A DNA stretch of 64,000 bases. Origin: Clostridium polyendosporum. GTDB taxonomy: Bacteria > Bacillota > Clostridia > Clostridiales > Clostridiaceae. The translations under genes and the position numbers were made by a program. The first letter of the stretch is position 1, and each line of letters opens with the position of its first letter. The stretch is from contig NZ_BOPZ01000002.1 of assembly GCF_018332455.1 (NCBI RefSeq), positions 1 through 64,000 on the forward strand. Direction: 5' to 3'. The notes under the pieces are model-generated. The model searched no databases, was not told the origin of the DNA, and saw nothing but the letters and a program-made list of their open reading frames with translations. Below, one piece after another: positions 27,405 to 35,333 of this stretch.

Positions 27405-28163
27405 ATGGAAGTGGTTAATAGTATGTTCCAAGAAATAATAGAGTTTTTTGTAACGGTGATTAGATATACGCCTAAGTTTATACCTGGTGTAATTATGACT
27501 TTGAAGTTATCTGTTTTATCAATATTAATAGGCACTATATTCGGTCTAATAGGAACTTTACTTAAGTTTTCTCAACGTAAAATTTTGATGAAGATTATTG
27601 ATGCTTATATAACGGTAGTTAGAGGAACTCCTCTGCTTTTGCAATTAATATTTATATTTTATGGGTTGCCGCAGATTGGAATAACATTTAGTGCATTTGT
27701 TTCCGCTGCTTTAGGGTTAGCTTTTCATAGTGGAGCATATATTATTGAAATCTTTAGAGGAGCTGTAGAATCTATTGACAATGGACAAAGAGAAGCATCA
27801 AGAGCGTTAGGGATGACAAAATGGCAATCCATGAGAAGGGTGATTTTGCCCCAAGCCTTTAAAAGATCTATTCCAGCATTGGGGAATCAGTTTATTATTG
27901 CTATTAAAGATTCTTCATTAGCAAGTGTGATTACAATGACGGAGCTGTTAATGCTTTCTAAACAGTTTGTGGCTGCTACATATAATGTATTTCCTATATT
28001 TTTTATAGCAGGATGTTATTACTTAATCATTACTGCTGTACTTTCTAAAGCATTGCAGTTGCTTGAGTATAAATTGAAAGTTAATGAAAGGGAGATGAAA
28101 GATGTTAAGAGTGAAAAAATTGTACAAGTACTTTGGAGAGTTAGAAGTACTAAAGGGAATTGA
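27405..28163 (+). CDS. Amino-acid ABC transporter permease
   Basis: The 252-residue HisM/GlnP family permease has about five membrane segments and the EAA loop [32 protein letters not shown] (about residues 130-160). It starts behind GGGAGGG. The last 19 codons or so, after KVNERE, are hydrophilic and atypical, and run 62 bases into the ATPase gene in another frame. Family members usually stop at about NER, so the overlap may come from loss of the original stop. It works with the flanking binding protein and ATPase. Confidence 0.9.
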   Translation: MEVVNSMFQEIIEFFVTVIRYTPKFIPGVIMTLKLSVLSILIGTIFGLIGTLLKFSQRKILMKIIDAYITVVRGTPLLLQLIFIFYGLPQIGITFSAFVSAALGLAFHSGAYIIEIFRGAVESIDNGQREASRALGMTKWQSMRRVILPQAFKRSIPALGNQFIIAIKDSSLASVITMTELLMLSKQFVAATYNVFPIFFIAGCYYLIITAVLSKALQLLEYKLKVNEREMKDVKSEKIVQVLWRVRSTKGN

Positions 28164-28824
28164 TTTAACAGTAAGAAAAGGAGAAGTAGTTTGTCTTATA
28201 GGAGCCAGTGGTTCTGGAAAGAGCACATTACTTCGCTGTATTAATTTTCTAGAAAGAAAAAATGATGGACAAATTTGGATAGGTGGAAGGGAGATAACAG
28301 ATTCAGAAAAGGAAATCAATGCAATGAGGCAAAAGGTAGGAATGGTATTTCAAAGATTTAATCTTTTTCCTCATATGACTGCTTTGGAAAATGTAATGGA
28401 AGGACCTGTGACCATAAAAAAGCAAAGTAAAGAAGATGTAAGGGAAAAGGCTCTGCAGCTATTAGATAAGGTAGGATTAATAGATAAAGCTACTCAGTAT
28501 CCAGCTATGCTGTCAGGAGGACAACAGCAAAGGGTAGCCATTGCTAGAACGTTAGCAATGGAGCCTGAAGTTGTACTATTTGATGAACCTACATCTGCTT
28601 TAGACCCAGAATTGGTAGGGGAAGTTTTAAAAGTGATGAAGAAGTTAGCTAATGAAGGAATGACAATGGTAGTAGTTACCCATGAGATGGGTTTTGCTAA
28701 GGAAGTAGCCGATAAGGTGATTTTTTTACATGAGGGAAAGATTGCGGAGGAAGGGACTGCTGAACAAATATTTGAAAATCCAAAACATGAGCGGCTTAAA
28801 AACTTTTTGGAACAAATATATTAG
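28102..28824 (+). CDS. Amino-acid ABC transporter ATPase (GlnQ type)
   Basis: The 240-residue ATPase has Walker [10 protein letters not shown] (about residue 33), Q-loop [10 protein letters not shown], signature [14 protein letters not shown], Walker [16 protein letters not shown] and switch VVTHEMGFA. Length and motifs match the GlnQ/ArtP group throughout. Its GGGAG site lies inside the permease gene, whose frame continues 62 bases into this one. It ends the three-gene importer; a terminator hairpin follows. Confidence 0.93.
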   Translation: MLRVKKLYKYFGELEVLKGIDLTVRKGEVVCLIGASGSGKSTLLRCINFLERKNDGQIWIGGREITDSEKEINAMRQKVGMVFQRFNLFPHMTALENVMEGPVTIKKQSKEDVREKALQLLDKVGLIDKATQYPAMLSGGQQQRVAIARTLAMEPEVVLFDEPTSALDPELVGEVLKVMKKLANEGMTMVVVTHEMGFAKEVADKVIFLHEGKIAEEGTAEQIFENPKHERLKNFLEQIY

Positions 28825-28894
28825 CAATATAAGTTGAAAATAAAATAGATTTGTAAAATTTGTTTACAGTTATACTATTTAATAAACAAAATAA

Positions 28895-28934
28895 ATCAGC
28901 AGTCAGTAACTTCATAATGTTACTGACTGCTGAT
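28895..28934. terminator. Terminator between the ABC operon and csp
   Basis: Perfect 16-bp arms (28895-28910 and 28919-28934) form the stem; on the minus strand TTATTTTGTTT follows. It serves the convergent csp gene and probably the ABC operon too. Confidence 0.85.
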
Positions 28935-28940
28935 TATAGA

Positions 28941-29291
28941 CTACTGCATACCAGCCATTCTTCTACATTCGTCTGCGCAAGTACGACATTCTTGTGCACA
29001 TTTTTGGCAATGGTCATCTTTGAACATTGTGCATTCTTGAGCACACTTATCACAAATAGAAGCACAAAGGTTACAATGGTCTTTTGCAAATTGAGCATCC
29101 ATTGACATAAGAGCTGATGACATTTCACACATCCTAGCACATTCAACAAGAATGGATATGCAATTCTTTCTAGCAGTTACATCGGGTTCATTTAAACATG
29201 CTTTGAAGCATTCGTAACATGCCTGAGCACATCTGTTACACTCATCAATACATGTTTGATATTTACTTATGGTCATAGTTGCTATACTCAT
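28941..29291 (-). CDS. Csp-type four-helix-bundle copper storage protein
   Basis: The protein is about 116 residues long with 19 cysteines, mostly in CxxxC spacing (CIDECNRCAQACYECFKAC and so on). This is the pattern of copper storage proteins that line a four-helix bundle with Cys and hold many Cu(I). No signal peptide is present, so it is a cytosolic Csp3-like form. The start is uncertain: neither the ATG at 29291 nor the GTG at 29300 has a good ribosome site. It appears to be a single gene. Role in copper detoxification is inferred from the family. Confidence 0.88.
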   Translation of the reverse strand: MSIATMTISKYQTCIDECNRCAQACYECFKACLNEPDVTARKNCISILVECARMCEMSSALMSMDAQFAKDHCNLCASICDKCAQECTMFKDDHCQKCAQECRTCADECRRMAGMQ

Positions 29292-29417
29292 TTTAAACAC
29301 TGCTTTTAATTAGATTTATCCCACAAAATCTATTATGTGAAAAAAGAATTATTTATATGCAGATGAAGTTAGTAAATCTAATCTATAAAAGCATCATTCA
29401 ATGTTATAGAATGCTTA

Positions 29418-29459
29418 AGTATATGAAGTTATAAATATATATTTATAACTTCATATACT
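29418..29459. repeat. Perfect 42-base palindrome
   Basis: The 21-base half from AGTATATGAAGTTATAAATA is followed by its exact complement with no loop. It lies between csp and the DUF1657 gene. It has no T run to mark it as a terminator. Confidence 0.85.
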
Positions 29460-29501
29460 AATTAAGATTCACTATTAGTTCAAGATAAGTTCTATTTAAT
29501 A

Positions 29502-29705
29502 TTATTCTCTATATTGTGGTTCCTCTGATTTTACAAAATCAAGCCTACTTTGGAGTGTCTGTGCTATATTTTCAGTTGTTTGTGCTAGTTGTTTAAAAGT
29601 TTGTTTAGCTTGTTGATCGTTTGTATCTGTTGAAAATGTTTTTAATTCGGTAGCTAATCCTTGAGCACTTGTTAAAGCTTTTTCAAGTTTATTTACTGTA
29701 GTCAT
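29502..29705 (-). CDS. DUF1657 domain protein (spore-associated)
   Basis: The 67-residue, helical, glutamine/threonine-rich protein of the DUF1657 family ends EEPQYRE, like its homologues here at 56321 (EEPQYKGN) and 59292 (QEPQYKQQ). GGAGGA selects the ATG at 29705. DUF1657 proteins are standard parts of spoVA2mob-type operons expressed in the forespore. Here it is divergent from a broken coat gene and two DUF421 genes, and is probably left over from a second copy of such an operon. The biochemical function is unknown. Confidence 0.8.
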   Translation of the reverse strand: MTTVNKLEKALTSAQGLATELKTFSTDTNDQQAKQTFKQLAQTTENIAQTLQSRLDFVKSEEPQYRE

Positions 29706-29846
29706 ATTGGGTTCCTCCTTCAAATATGCAACTTTATAACGTTAGTATATGTATATTATAAAAACTTAATTATTTATAAATAAAACTTAACTATATACAT
29801 AATGTGGAGAATTATTGACTAAAATATTCTAAAGAGGTTAGTTAAT

Positions 29847-30115
29847 ATGTAAATACAACTTAGTTTAAAAGAAAGAATGTTTTTGGAAGATGGAAAACTT
29901 CAAGAAGAAGTGTGCATTCAAAAATATAAAAATTATGCTCAAATGACTTATTATCTACAGAAAAATATGTTTCAGGTGCTTATGATATTGACATTTTTGA
30001 ATCTGCTAATCCTATAGTTAGGCAGATTATGAAACATATTCAACAAGATGAACAAAGGCATGGGCAAGAACTTTTTAATTACATGAATAGTTATGGAATG
30101 TATAATGTAAAATAA
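29847..30115 (+). pseudogene. Broken CotF-like spore coat gene
   Basis: This is closely similar to the intact gene at 60521 (start region and the whole C-terminal third: FESANPIVRQIMKHIQQDEQ-type sequence, ending YGMYNVK). Codon 2 is TAA where the intact copy has CAA. After about 33 codons the middle of the gene, including the glutamine-rich linker, is deleted and the frame shifts. A ribosome site (AGAGGTTAG) and a terminator are preserved, so the inactivation looks recent. Confidence 0.88.
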
Positions 30116-30125
30116 AATTTTATGT

Positions 30126-30167
30126 AAAAAGATAAGTTCAATAAAAAATATTGAACTTATCTTTTTA
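30126..30167 (+). terminator. Terminator after the broken coat gene
   Basis: AAAAAGATAAGTTCAATA and its exact complement form an 18-bp stem with six-base loop, ending in a T run. Confidence 0.85.
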
Positions 30168-30191
30168 TAAAATTAATATAAAGGTGATTTT

Positions 30192-30890
30192 ATGAATATA
30201 TATGCTATTTTCTTTCAAGGAGAAAAGTTAAGTATACTTGAATTGTTTATTAGAACATCTATTTTATACTTTATGTTATTTGGTTCAGCTAAGGTAATGG
30301 GATTTCGTCAGCCTGGTATATTAACTTCATACAACTTTTTGATGGCCGCAGGCATTAGTCACATTGCAGCTTCCCGTATGGTCAACCCTAAAGCAAGATT
30401 AGTAGACGCAATAGCTATAATTATAGTATACACTTTAATTAATTTGTTTATTTCATACTTATATTTTAAAGTTCCATCTGTAGTTTCTCAAAAACCCATC
30501 ATACTAGTTAAAAATGGAAAAGTGATAAAGAATAATCTTTCAAAAGCAAAACTAACAATTGATAACTTGATTTCAATATTAAGACAAAAAGATGCATCTA
30601 ATCTTGAAAAAGTAGAGTATTTAATCGCTGAATCTACAGGGGATTTTAGTGTCGCTGTAAATAATAATAGTCTTCCTATAACTAAGCTAGATATGGCAAT
30701 GACCTCTCCACAAGATATTTTATCTCAAATTCTTATTTATAAAGGAAAAGTAGATGAAAAAATTCTTAAAAAGAATAGACTCAGTTATGATTGGCTTGAG
30801 AAGGAGCTTAAATCTAATAATATTGATAATATAAATGATATTTATTTAGGAATTTTAACTTCGGATAAAAAATTATATATAAGTCCATAG
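30192..30890 (+). CDS. DUF421 (YetF/YcaP-like) membrane protein
   Basis: The 232-residue protein has three N-terminal membrane segments (about 15-95). A soluble DUF421 domain follows, with KPIILVKNGKVIKNNLSKAKLTIDNLISILRQK and EYLIAESTGDFSV. YetF-type proteins are common in spoVA2mob operons and are thought to sit in the spore inner membrane. It is followed 10 bases later by a second DUF421 gene behind AGGAGG. The two share domain order but differ enough to be old duplicates. Function is unknown. Confidence 0.85.
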   Translation: MNIYAIFFQGEKLSILELFIRTSILYFMLFGSAKVMGFRQPGILTSYNFLMAAGISHIAASRMVNPKARLVDAIAIIIVYTLINLFISYLYFKVPSVVSQKPIILVKNGKVIKNNLSKAKLTIDNLISILRQKDASNLEKVEYLIAESTGDFSVAVNNNSLPITKLDMAMTSPQDILSQILIYKGKVDEKILKKNRLSYDWLEKELKSNNIDNINDIYLGILTSDKKLYISP

Positions 30891-30900
30891 GAGGCAGTTT

Positions 30901-31608
30901 ATGCTGGGAGTTTTTGGTGTTATTAAAAACATTTCGCTATTAGGTTTTATCATAAGAACTTTTATAGTAGGTATAATAGCTTTTTTAGTAGGAAGGTATA
31001 TATTAAAAAGAACTCTAAATCAACTTACTGCGTATGATTTTGTATTGGTATGGATACTTGGAGCACTTACAGTTGCGCCATTGCTAGATGGAGAGATATC
31101 CTTTACATACATAATTGTTCCATTATTAACTTTATTTTTTTGGCATTATATATTTAGTTTGATATCTTTAAAAAATAGAAAGTTATCTTTATTTTTTAAT
31201 GGTAAGCCTATAATTTTAATAGATGATGGGAAGATAATAAGAAAGAATTTGAAAAAACATTTTATAAATGTTGATTTGCTTATGAGTGAATTAAGACTTA
31301 AGAATATTTTTGATATTTCAGAGGTTAAATATGTAATTCTAGAAACTAATGGTCATTTTAGTATAGTAAAAAAGGAACCTAATAGACCAGTTACTCCAAC
31401 GGATTTCAATTTATTTGCTAAGCCGGTGAATTTACCTTTAGTTATCATCAATGATGGTAAATTATTTGAAGAAAGTTTAGTTAAATCAGGAGTTGATAAA
31501 GACTGGCTTATGAATAATCTTGCTATGTACAATATAGATGATATAAAAAATATTTATCTTGCTACTATAGATAGCTCAAAGAAGCTATATGTTGCTAAAA
31601 AAGATTAA
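30901..31608 (+). CDS. DUF421 (YetF/YcaP-like) membrane protein, second copy
   Basis: The 235-residue protein has the same architecture as its neighbour. Three membrane segments lead to a soluble domain containing GKPIILIDDGKIIRKNLKK, VDLLMSELRLKN, KYVILETNGHFSIVKKE and a C-terminal DWLMNNLAMYNIDDIKNIYLATIDSS. The tight spacing suggests co-transcription and perhaps a hetero-oligomer. It is probably expressed in the forespore by analogy with the copy at 56541; no sigma-G promoter was identified with confidence. Confidence 0.85.
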   Translation: MLGVFGVIKNISLLGFIIRTFIVGIIAFLVGRYILKRTLNQLTAYDFVLVWILGALTVAPLLDGEISFTYIIVPLLTLFFWHYIFSLISLKNRKLSLFFNGKPIILIDDGKIIRKNLKKHFINVDLLMSELRLKNIFDISEVKYVILETNGHFSIVKKEPNRPVTPTDFNLFAKPVNLPLVIINDGKLFEESLVKSGVDKDWLMNNLAMYNIDDIKNIYLATIDSSKKLYVAKKD

Positions 31609-31642
31609 CAAGATCTAAATAATAATAGAGTTTAGTCATAAT

Positions 31643-31726
31643 TAATCCTTCTTTCTTCAGGAAGTCCTTTGAAACTTTAGCTGGAGATTCCTTAAGGATA
31701 TCAACTCTAAAGTAAATAAACTGTAA
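31643..31726 (-). pseudogene. Scar of a second opuC operon
   Basis: Positions 31643-31708 match the 3' end of the opuC binding-protein gene (4226-4291) with only three differences. On the minus strand they encode VDILKESPAKVSKDFLKKEG, ahead of LI and the remnant's end. It is directly abutted by AAAGTAAATAAACTGTAA (31709-31726), which is identical to 7049-7066 upstream of opuCA. The two ends of an opuC operon are thus joined, as if a copy had lost everything between. Confidence 0.75.
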
Positions 31727-31955
31727 TTATAAATGTTCCAGTTGTTAGTAGAGATACAAATAGAATCAATTACAATAAGTAGTAGTTTAATGTAAATAAT
31801 AAGGGCAATAAATCAGAATAGGAAAGAATATCTTAGTTTTAAAAGTTTACACTAATCGAAGGTATATATTACATTTATTGAATATGGATTTATTTATAAT
31901 TATAATATAGAAGGACTTAAAATACTTATCTGTAACGATATGGAGATGATTAAAA

Positions 31956-33536
31956 TTGAATAAAGTTAATAAACACAATACCTACAATACCATATATCAT
32001 TGGCAGAGTTTTAGGCTAAAGCTTATTATAGAAGGTATTATTGTAGGCGCATTAACAGGATTACTAATTGTATCCTACAGAATTACTCTTGAAGAGGCAG
32101 ATCAGTTGCGTCAAAAGATTTCTTTAGCACAATTACAAAATTATAAGCTTATACCTATATGGTTTATTATTTTAATTCTAGGTGCCTATATAGTTGGGCT
32201 TATGGTAAAGAAAGAACCAATGATAAAAGGTAGTGGAATCCCGCAGATAGAAGGGGTATTGCAAAGAAGGCTTAGTATGAACTGGTTATCAGTGATTATT
32301 TTAAAGTTTATTGGTGGAACAATAGCTTTAGGAGCAGGATTATCTTTAGGAAGGGAAGGTCCTTCTATACAATTAGGTGGGGCTGTTGGACAAGGTTTTA
32401 GTAAAGTACTTAAGAGAATTAAGATAGAAGAAAAATATCTTATTACCAGTGGAGCAAGTGCTGGATTAGCTGCTGCATTTAATGCACCTTTTGCTGGAGT
32501 AATGTTTGCCTTAGAGGAGGTTCATAAGCATTTTTCTCCATTAGTATTACTTTCTGCTATGGCTGCATCCTTAACATCAGATTTTATCTCAAAACATTTT
32601 TTTGGATTAAAACCAGTATTAAATATTCAGCATATATCCTCTCTACCATTAAATAGTTATGGATATATAATACTATTAGGAATTATTGTAGGAGTTTTTG
32701 GAGTTATATATAATAGTACACTATTAAGAACTCTAAATATTTATGATAAAAAGATGGGTATACCAGTTCAATATAAACTTATGATTCCTTTTGTAATGGC
32801 AGGAGTGCTATTATTTATATTACCACAAGTACTAGGTGGAGGACATGCACTTATAGACTTATTGATTGAAGGAAGTTTTACAATGAAAATGCTAATTATT
32901 ATTTTGATTGTAAAGTTTACCTTTTCGATGATAAGCTTTGGTTCAGGGGCACCCGGAGGTATATTCTTCCCATTATTAGTTATAGGAGCATTAACTGGAG
33001 CTATTTATGGAAATGTTTTAGTGCATTTTTTTAGCTTTAGTCCTGAATTTATAAATAATTTTATTATATTAGCTATGGCAGGATATTTTACATCTATTGT
33101 AAGAGCACCTATTACAGGTATTATATTGATTACAGAAATGACAGGTTCTTTTACTCACTTACTTTCTTTAAGTATTGTATCCATTACTGCCTATATAGTT
33201 GCTGATTTACTAAAATCAGAGCCTATATATGAAGCGCTATTAAAAAGACAATTAAGAAAAGATAAATGTGAATTAACGGGAAGCAGTAAAAATAAGATAA
33301 TACTAGAAATACCAGTTTTTTTGGGTTCTGAAATGGATGGCAAAATGATTAAGGATCTAAGTTTGTCAACGGATTGTTTACTTGTTGGAATTAGAAGAGG
33401 GGAAGATGAGATAATTCCTAAAGGAAATACTTTCATTTATTCAGGAGATTATCTGATTGTTCTTGTAGATGAAAATAAGGCAGCTACTATAAATAAAGAA
33501 CTGCTGAAATTAGGAGGAACTTCTAGGAGTATATAA
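31956..33536 (+). CDS. ClC family chloride transporter with TrkA_C/RCK_C domain
   Basis: The 526-residue ClC protein has the selectivity-filter signatures GSGIPQIEG, GREGPSIQLGGAVGQG (gating glutamate) and GSGAPGGIFFPLLVIGALTG. A cytoplasmic RCK_C domain occupies about residues 445-522. RCK_C domains of several cation transporters bind c-di-AMP; here that is only an inference. The start is probably TTG 31956 behind TGGAGATG. It is probably a Cl-/H+ exchanger or channel for osmotic or acid stress. A strong terminator follows, then the c-di-AMP riboswitch of dapB. Confidence 0.92.
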   Translation: MNKVNKHNTYNTIYHWQSFRLKLIIEGIIVGALTGLLIVSYRITLEEADQLRQKISLAQLQNYKLIPIWFIILILGAYIVGLMVKKEPMIKGSGIPQIEGVLQRRLSMNWLSVIILKFIGGTIALGAGLSLGREGPSIQLGGAVGQGFSKVLKRIKIEEKYLITSGASAGLAAAFNAPFAGVMFALEEVHKHFSPLVLLSAMAASLTSDFISKHFFGLKPVLNIQHISSLPLNSYGYIILLGIIVGVFGVIYNSTLLRTLNIYDKKMGIPVQYKLMIPFVMAGVLLFILPQVLGGGHALIDLLIEGSFTMKMLIIILIVKFTFSMISFGSGAPGGIFFPLLVIGALTGAIYGNVLVHFFSFSPEFINNFIILAMAGYFTSIVRAPITGIILITEMTGSFTHLLSLSIVSITAYIVADLLKSEPIYEALLKRQLRKDKCELTGSSKNKIILEIPVFLGSEMDGKMIKDLSLSTDCLLVGIRRGEDEIIPKGNTFIYSGDYLIVLVDENKAATINKELLKLGGTSRSI

Positions 33537-33615
33537 AGTTATATTAGAATTTTAAAAAGAAATTTTATTTAGTAGCTGGTGGAGAATTTGTTACTTTTTA
33601 ATAACTTACATGAAT

Positions 33616-33647
33616 AAAACCGTACGTTTAGGAAGTACGGTTTTTTT
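33616..33647 (+). terminator. clc terminator
   Basis: AAAACCGTAC and GTACGGTTTT are separated by a nine-base loop and followed by T residues. Confidence 0.9.
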
Positions 33648-33707
33648 ATATAAAAATATATTAATAATACATATAGTTCCAATTATGAAATAAGAAGGAT
33701 ATTCAAT

Positions 33708-33736
33708 TTGATATAATGAAAGGTAAATGGTATAAT
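33708..33736 (+). promoter_or_regulatory. Promoter of the ydaO-dapB transcript
   Basis: TTGATA, a 17-base spacer and TATAAT (33731-33736) lie about 26 bases before the riboswitch core. Confidence 0.7.
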
Positions 33737-33761
33737 ATCTAAGTAATTAAATATCTAAAAT

Positions 33762-33880
33762 AATCGCTGAGTCCATTTTGGAGCGGGAGAACCAACTTTT
33801 GGGGTGAGTCTAAGAATAACTTCTTAGAAGGGTTAAGCTCTTTTGACCCGAATCCGTCAGCTAATCTCGTAAGCGTTAAG
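33762..33880 (+). ncRNA. ydaO/yuaA type c-di-AMP riboswitch
   Basis: The conserved blocks of the family appear in order. ATCGCTGAGTC opens P1, then GCGGGAGAACCAAC, TTTTGGGGTGAGTCTAAG, a variable stem, GGGTTAAGCTCTTTTGACCC, GAATCCGTCAGCTAATCTCG and GTAAGCG closing. This class binds two c-di-AMP molecules and usually switches the downstream gene off. A hairpin at about 33920-33959 just before the dapB ribosome site is a candidate expression platform. Finding it in front of dapB, rather than a K+ transporter or cell-wall hydrolase, is notable. Confidence 0.93.
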
Positions 33881-33978
33881 GAGTGATGCGGTATGTTGTA
33901 TTATATGTATTCCTTTCCATAACTTATTTTCCACTTTTCTTAAAGTAGTAAAAAGTAAGTTTGAGGAGGCTATATAAT

Positions 33979-34788
33979 ATGATAAAAGTATGTATTTCAG
34001 GATTGGGAAGAACAGGAATTGAAGTAGCAAAGGTATTACTACAAGAAAAAGATGTTAAAATAGTGTCTGCTTTATGCAGTCCTACAAGTAAAAAAGTTAA
34101 TATGGATTTAGGCGATATTATAGGAACAAAACAACTAGGAGTGAAGGTTGGATCTTCTGACAATATCGAGAGTATCGTTTTTGAAACATCACCGGATGTA
34201 GTTGTTGATTTTTCTACACCAGAGGTTGTTGTAAGAAATGCTAAAATTCTTTCCAAAATGAAGGTAAATATGGTAGTGGGAACTACTGGATTAAAAGAAG
34301 AGAATATAGAAACTTTATATGGGTTAACTAAAAAACATAGTAATGCTATTGTTTATGCACCTAATATAACACTAGGAGTCAATGTTTTATTATTGTTAAC
34401 CAATATAGCATCAAATATATTAAATGACTATGATTTTCACATTACTGAAGTTCACCATAAACTAAAAAAAGATGCACCATCAGGCACTGCAATAAAAATT
34501 TCCAGGGAAATAGAAGAGGGAGTAACTTTATCAGGGAATAGTAAACCAGAAATACCTATAGATGCAGTAAGAGCAGGTGGCGTAGTTGGTGTTCATAAGG
34601 TTATGATTGCAGGAGAGTATGATAGATTAGAAATAACCCATGAATCATTTTCAAGAAAAGTATTTGCTATCGGTGCATTAAAAGCTGTTAGGTTTATAAA
34701 TAAAAAAGTTGGGTTCTATGAAATGGGAGATGTACTTGAATTAAGTAAAGTATTAAGTGGTTATTTAGATGAAAGAGAAGTTATATAA
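33979..34788 (+). CDS. dapB: 4-hydroxy-tetrahydrodipicolinate reductase
   Basis: DapB makes tetrahydrodipicolinate on the lysine/diaminopimelate pathway. Its substrate is also the precursor of the spore's dipicolinic acid. The 269-residue protein shows the NAD(P)H loop ISGLGRTGIEVAK, DFSTPEVV, VVGTTGLKEE, and the catalytic motif TEVHHKLKKDAPSGTA (about residue 155). GAGGAGG before the ATG at 33979 fixes the start. It is alone behind a c-di-AMP riboswitch and far from other dap genes. A link to lysine supply for the ablAB osmolyte is possible. A second, housekeeping dapB may exist elsewhere. Confidence 0.88.
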   Translation: MIKVCISGLGRTGIEVAKVLLQEKDVKIVSALCSPTSKKVNMDLGDIIGTKQLGVKVGSSDNIESIVFETSPDVVVDFSTPEVVVRNAKILSKMKVNMVVGTTGLKEENIETLYGLTKKHSNAIVYAPNITLGVNVLLLLTNIASNILNDYDFHITEVHHKLKKDAPSGTAIKISREIEEGVTLSGNSKPEIPIDAVRAGGVVGVHKVMIAGEYDRLEITHESFSRKVFAIGALKAVRFINKKVGFYEMGDVLELSKVLSGYLDEREVI

Positions 34789-34903
34789 GTATAGTTAAAC
34801 GCACTTGTTTATACTCAATGGAGCTAAGGGAAAAATAATAGTGCACTTTTTTTATTTTTATAGGAAATTATGAAATTTACAACCTTGAATAAATTTATTT
34901 AGA

Positions 34904-34926
34904 GTCCCCGCTAGGGGATTTTTTTA
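34904..34926 (+). terminator. First terminator after dapB
   Basis: GTCCCC and GGGGAT are separated by GCTA and followed by seven T residues. Confidence 0.85.
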
Positions 34927-34959
34927 TTGGATAGGAAAAAGTATAGATTTTAGGACTAG

Positions 34960-34990
34960 AAGAGACAAGGCGTGGCCTTGTCTCTTTGTT
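34960..34990 (+). terminator. Second terminator after dapB
   Basis: AAGAGACAAGG and CCTTGTCTCTT form a perfect 11-bp stem followed by TGTT. With the hairpin just upstream and the repeat at 35163 it forms a series of three hairpins in about 300 bases. Confidence 0.8.
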
Positions 34991-35162
34991 GCTGATTAAG
35001 TTAAAATTTCTTTTTAATATTATGCTATGTTATAGTTTTACTTATCCCAAGCTTTTATAGAAAAGGTATAGATAAATATCTCATGATGAAGACTAAACCT
35101 ATTGATTTAGGGTAAACTTAATTAGGAAATTGGGTCAGAAATTTCTGATTCTTTTATTTGCT

Positions 35163-35224
35163 GCAATTTCATAAAGTAAAATTTGCTCAAATTTAATAGG
35201 CTTGATGCCTATTAAATTTTATTT
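35163..35224 (+). repeat. Dispersed two-hairpin repeat, copy 2
   Basis: ATTTCATAAAGTAAAAT precedes a perfect 13-bp stem (35189-35201 with 35207-35219) whose tip reads AGGCTTGATGCCT. The outer stem sequence differs from copy 1 but pairing is kept. Confidence 0.8.
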
Positions 35225-35333
35225 GTTTTATACACCTTATTTTCATACAATCGTAACCTTTATAAGTAGTTATTGTATAATATATATTACATAATATATA
35301 TTATTATAAGCAATACAAATGAGGTGAGCTTTT

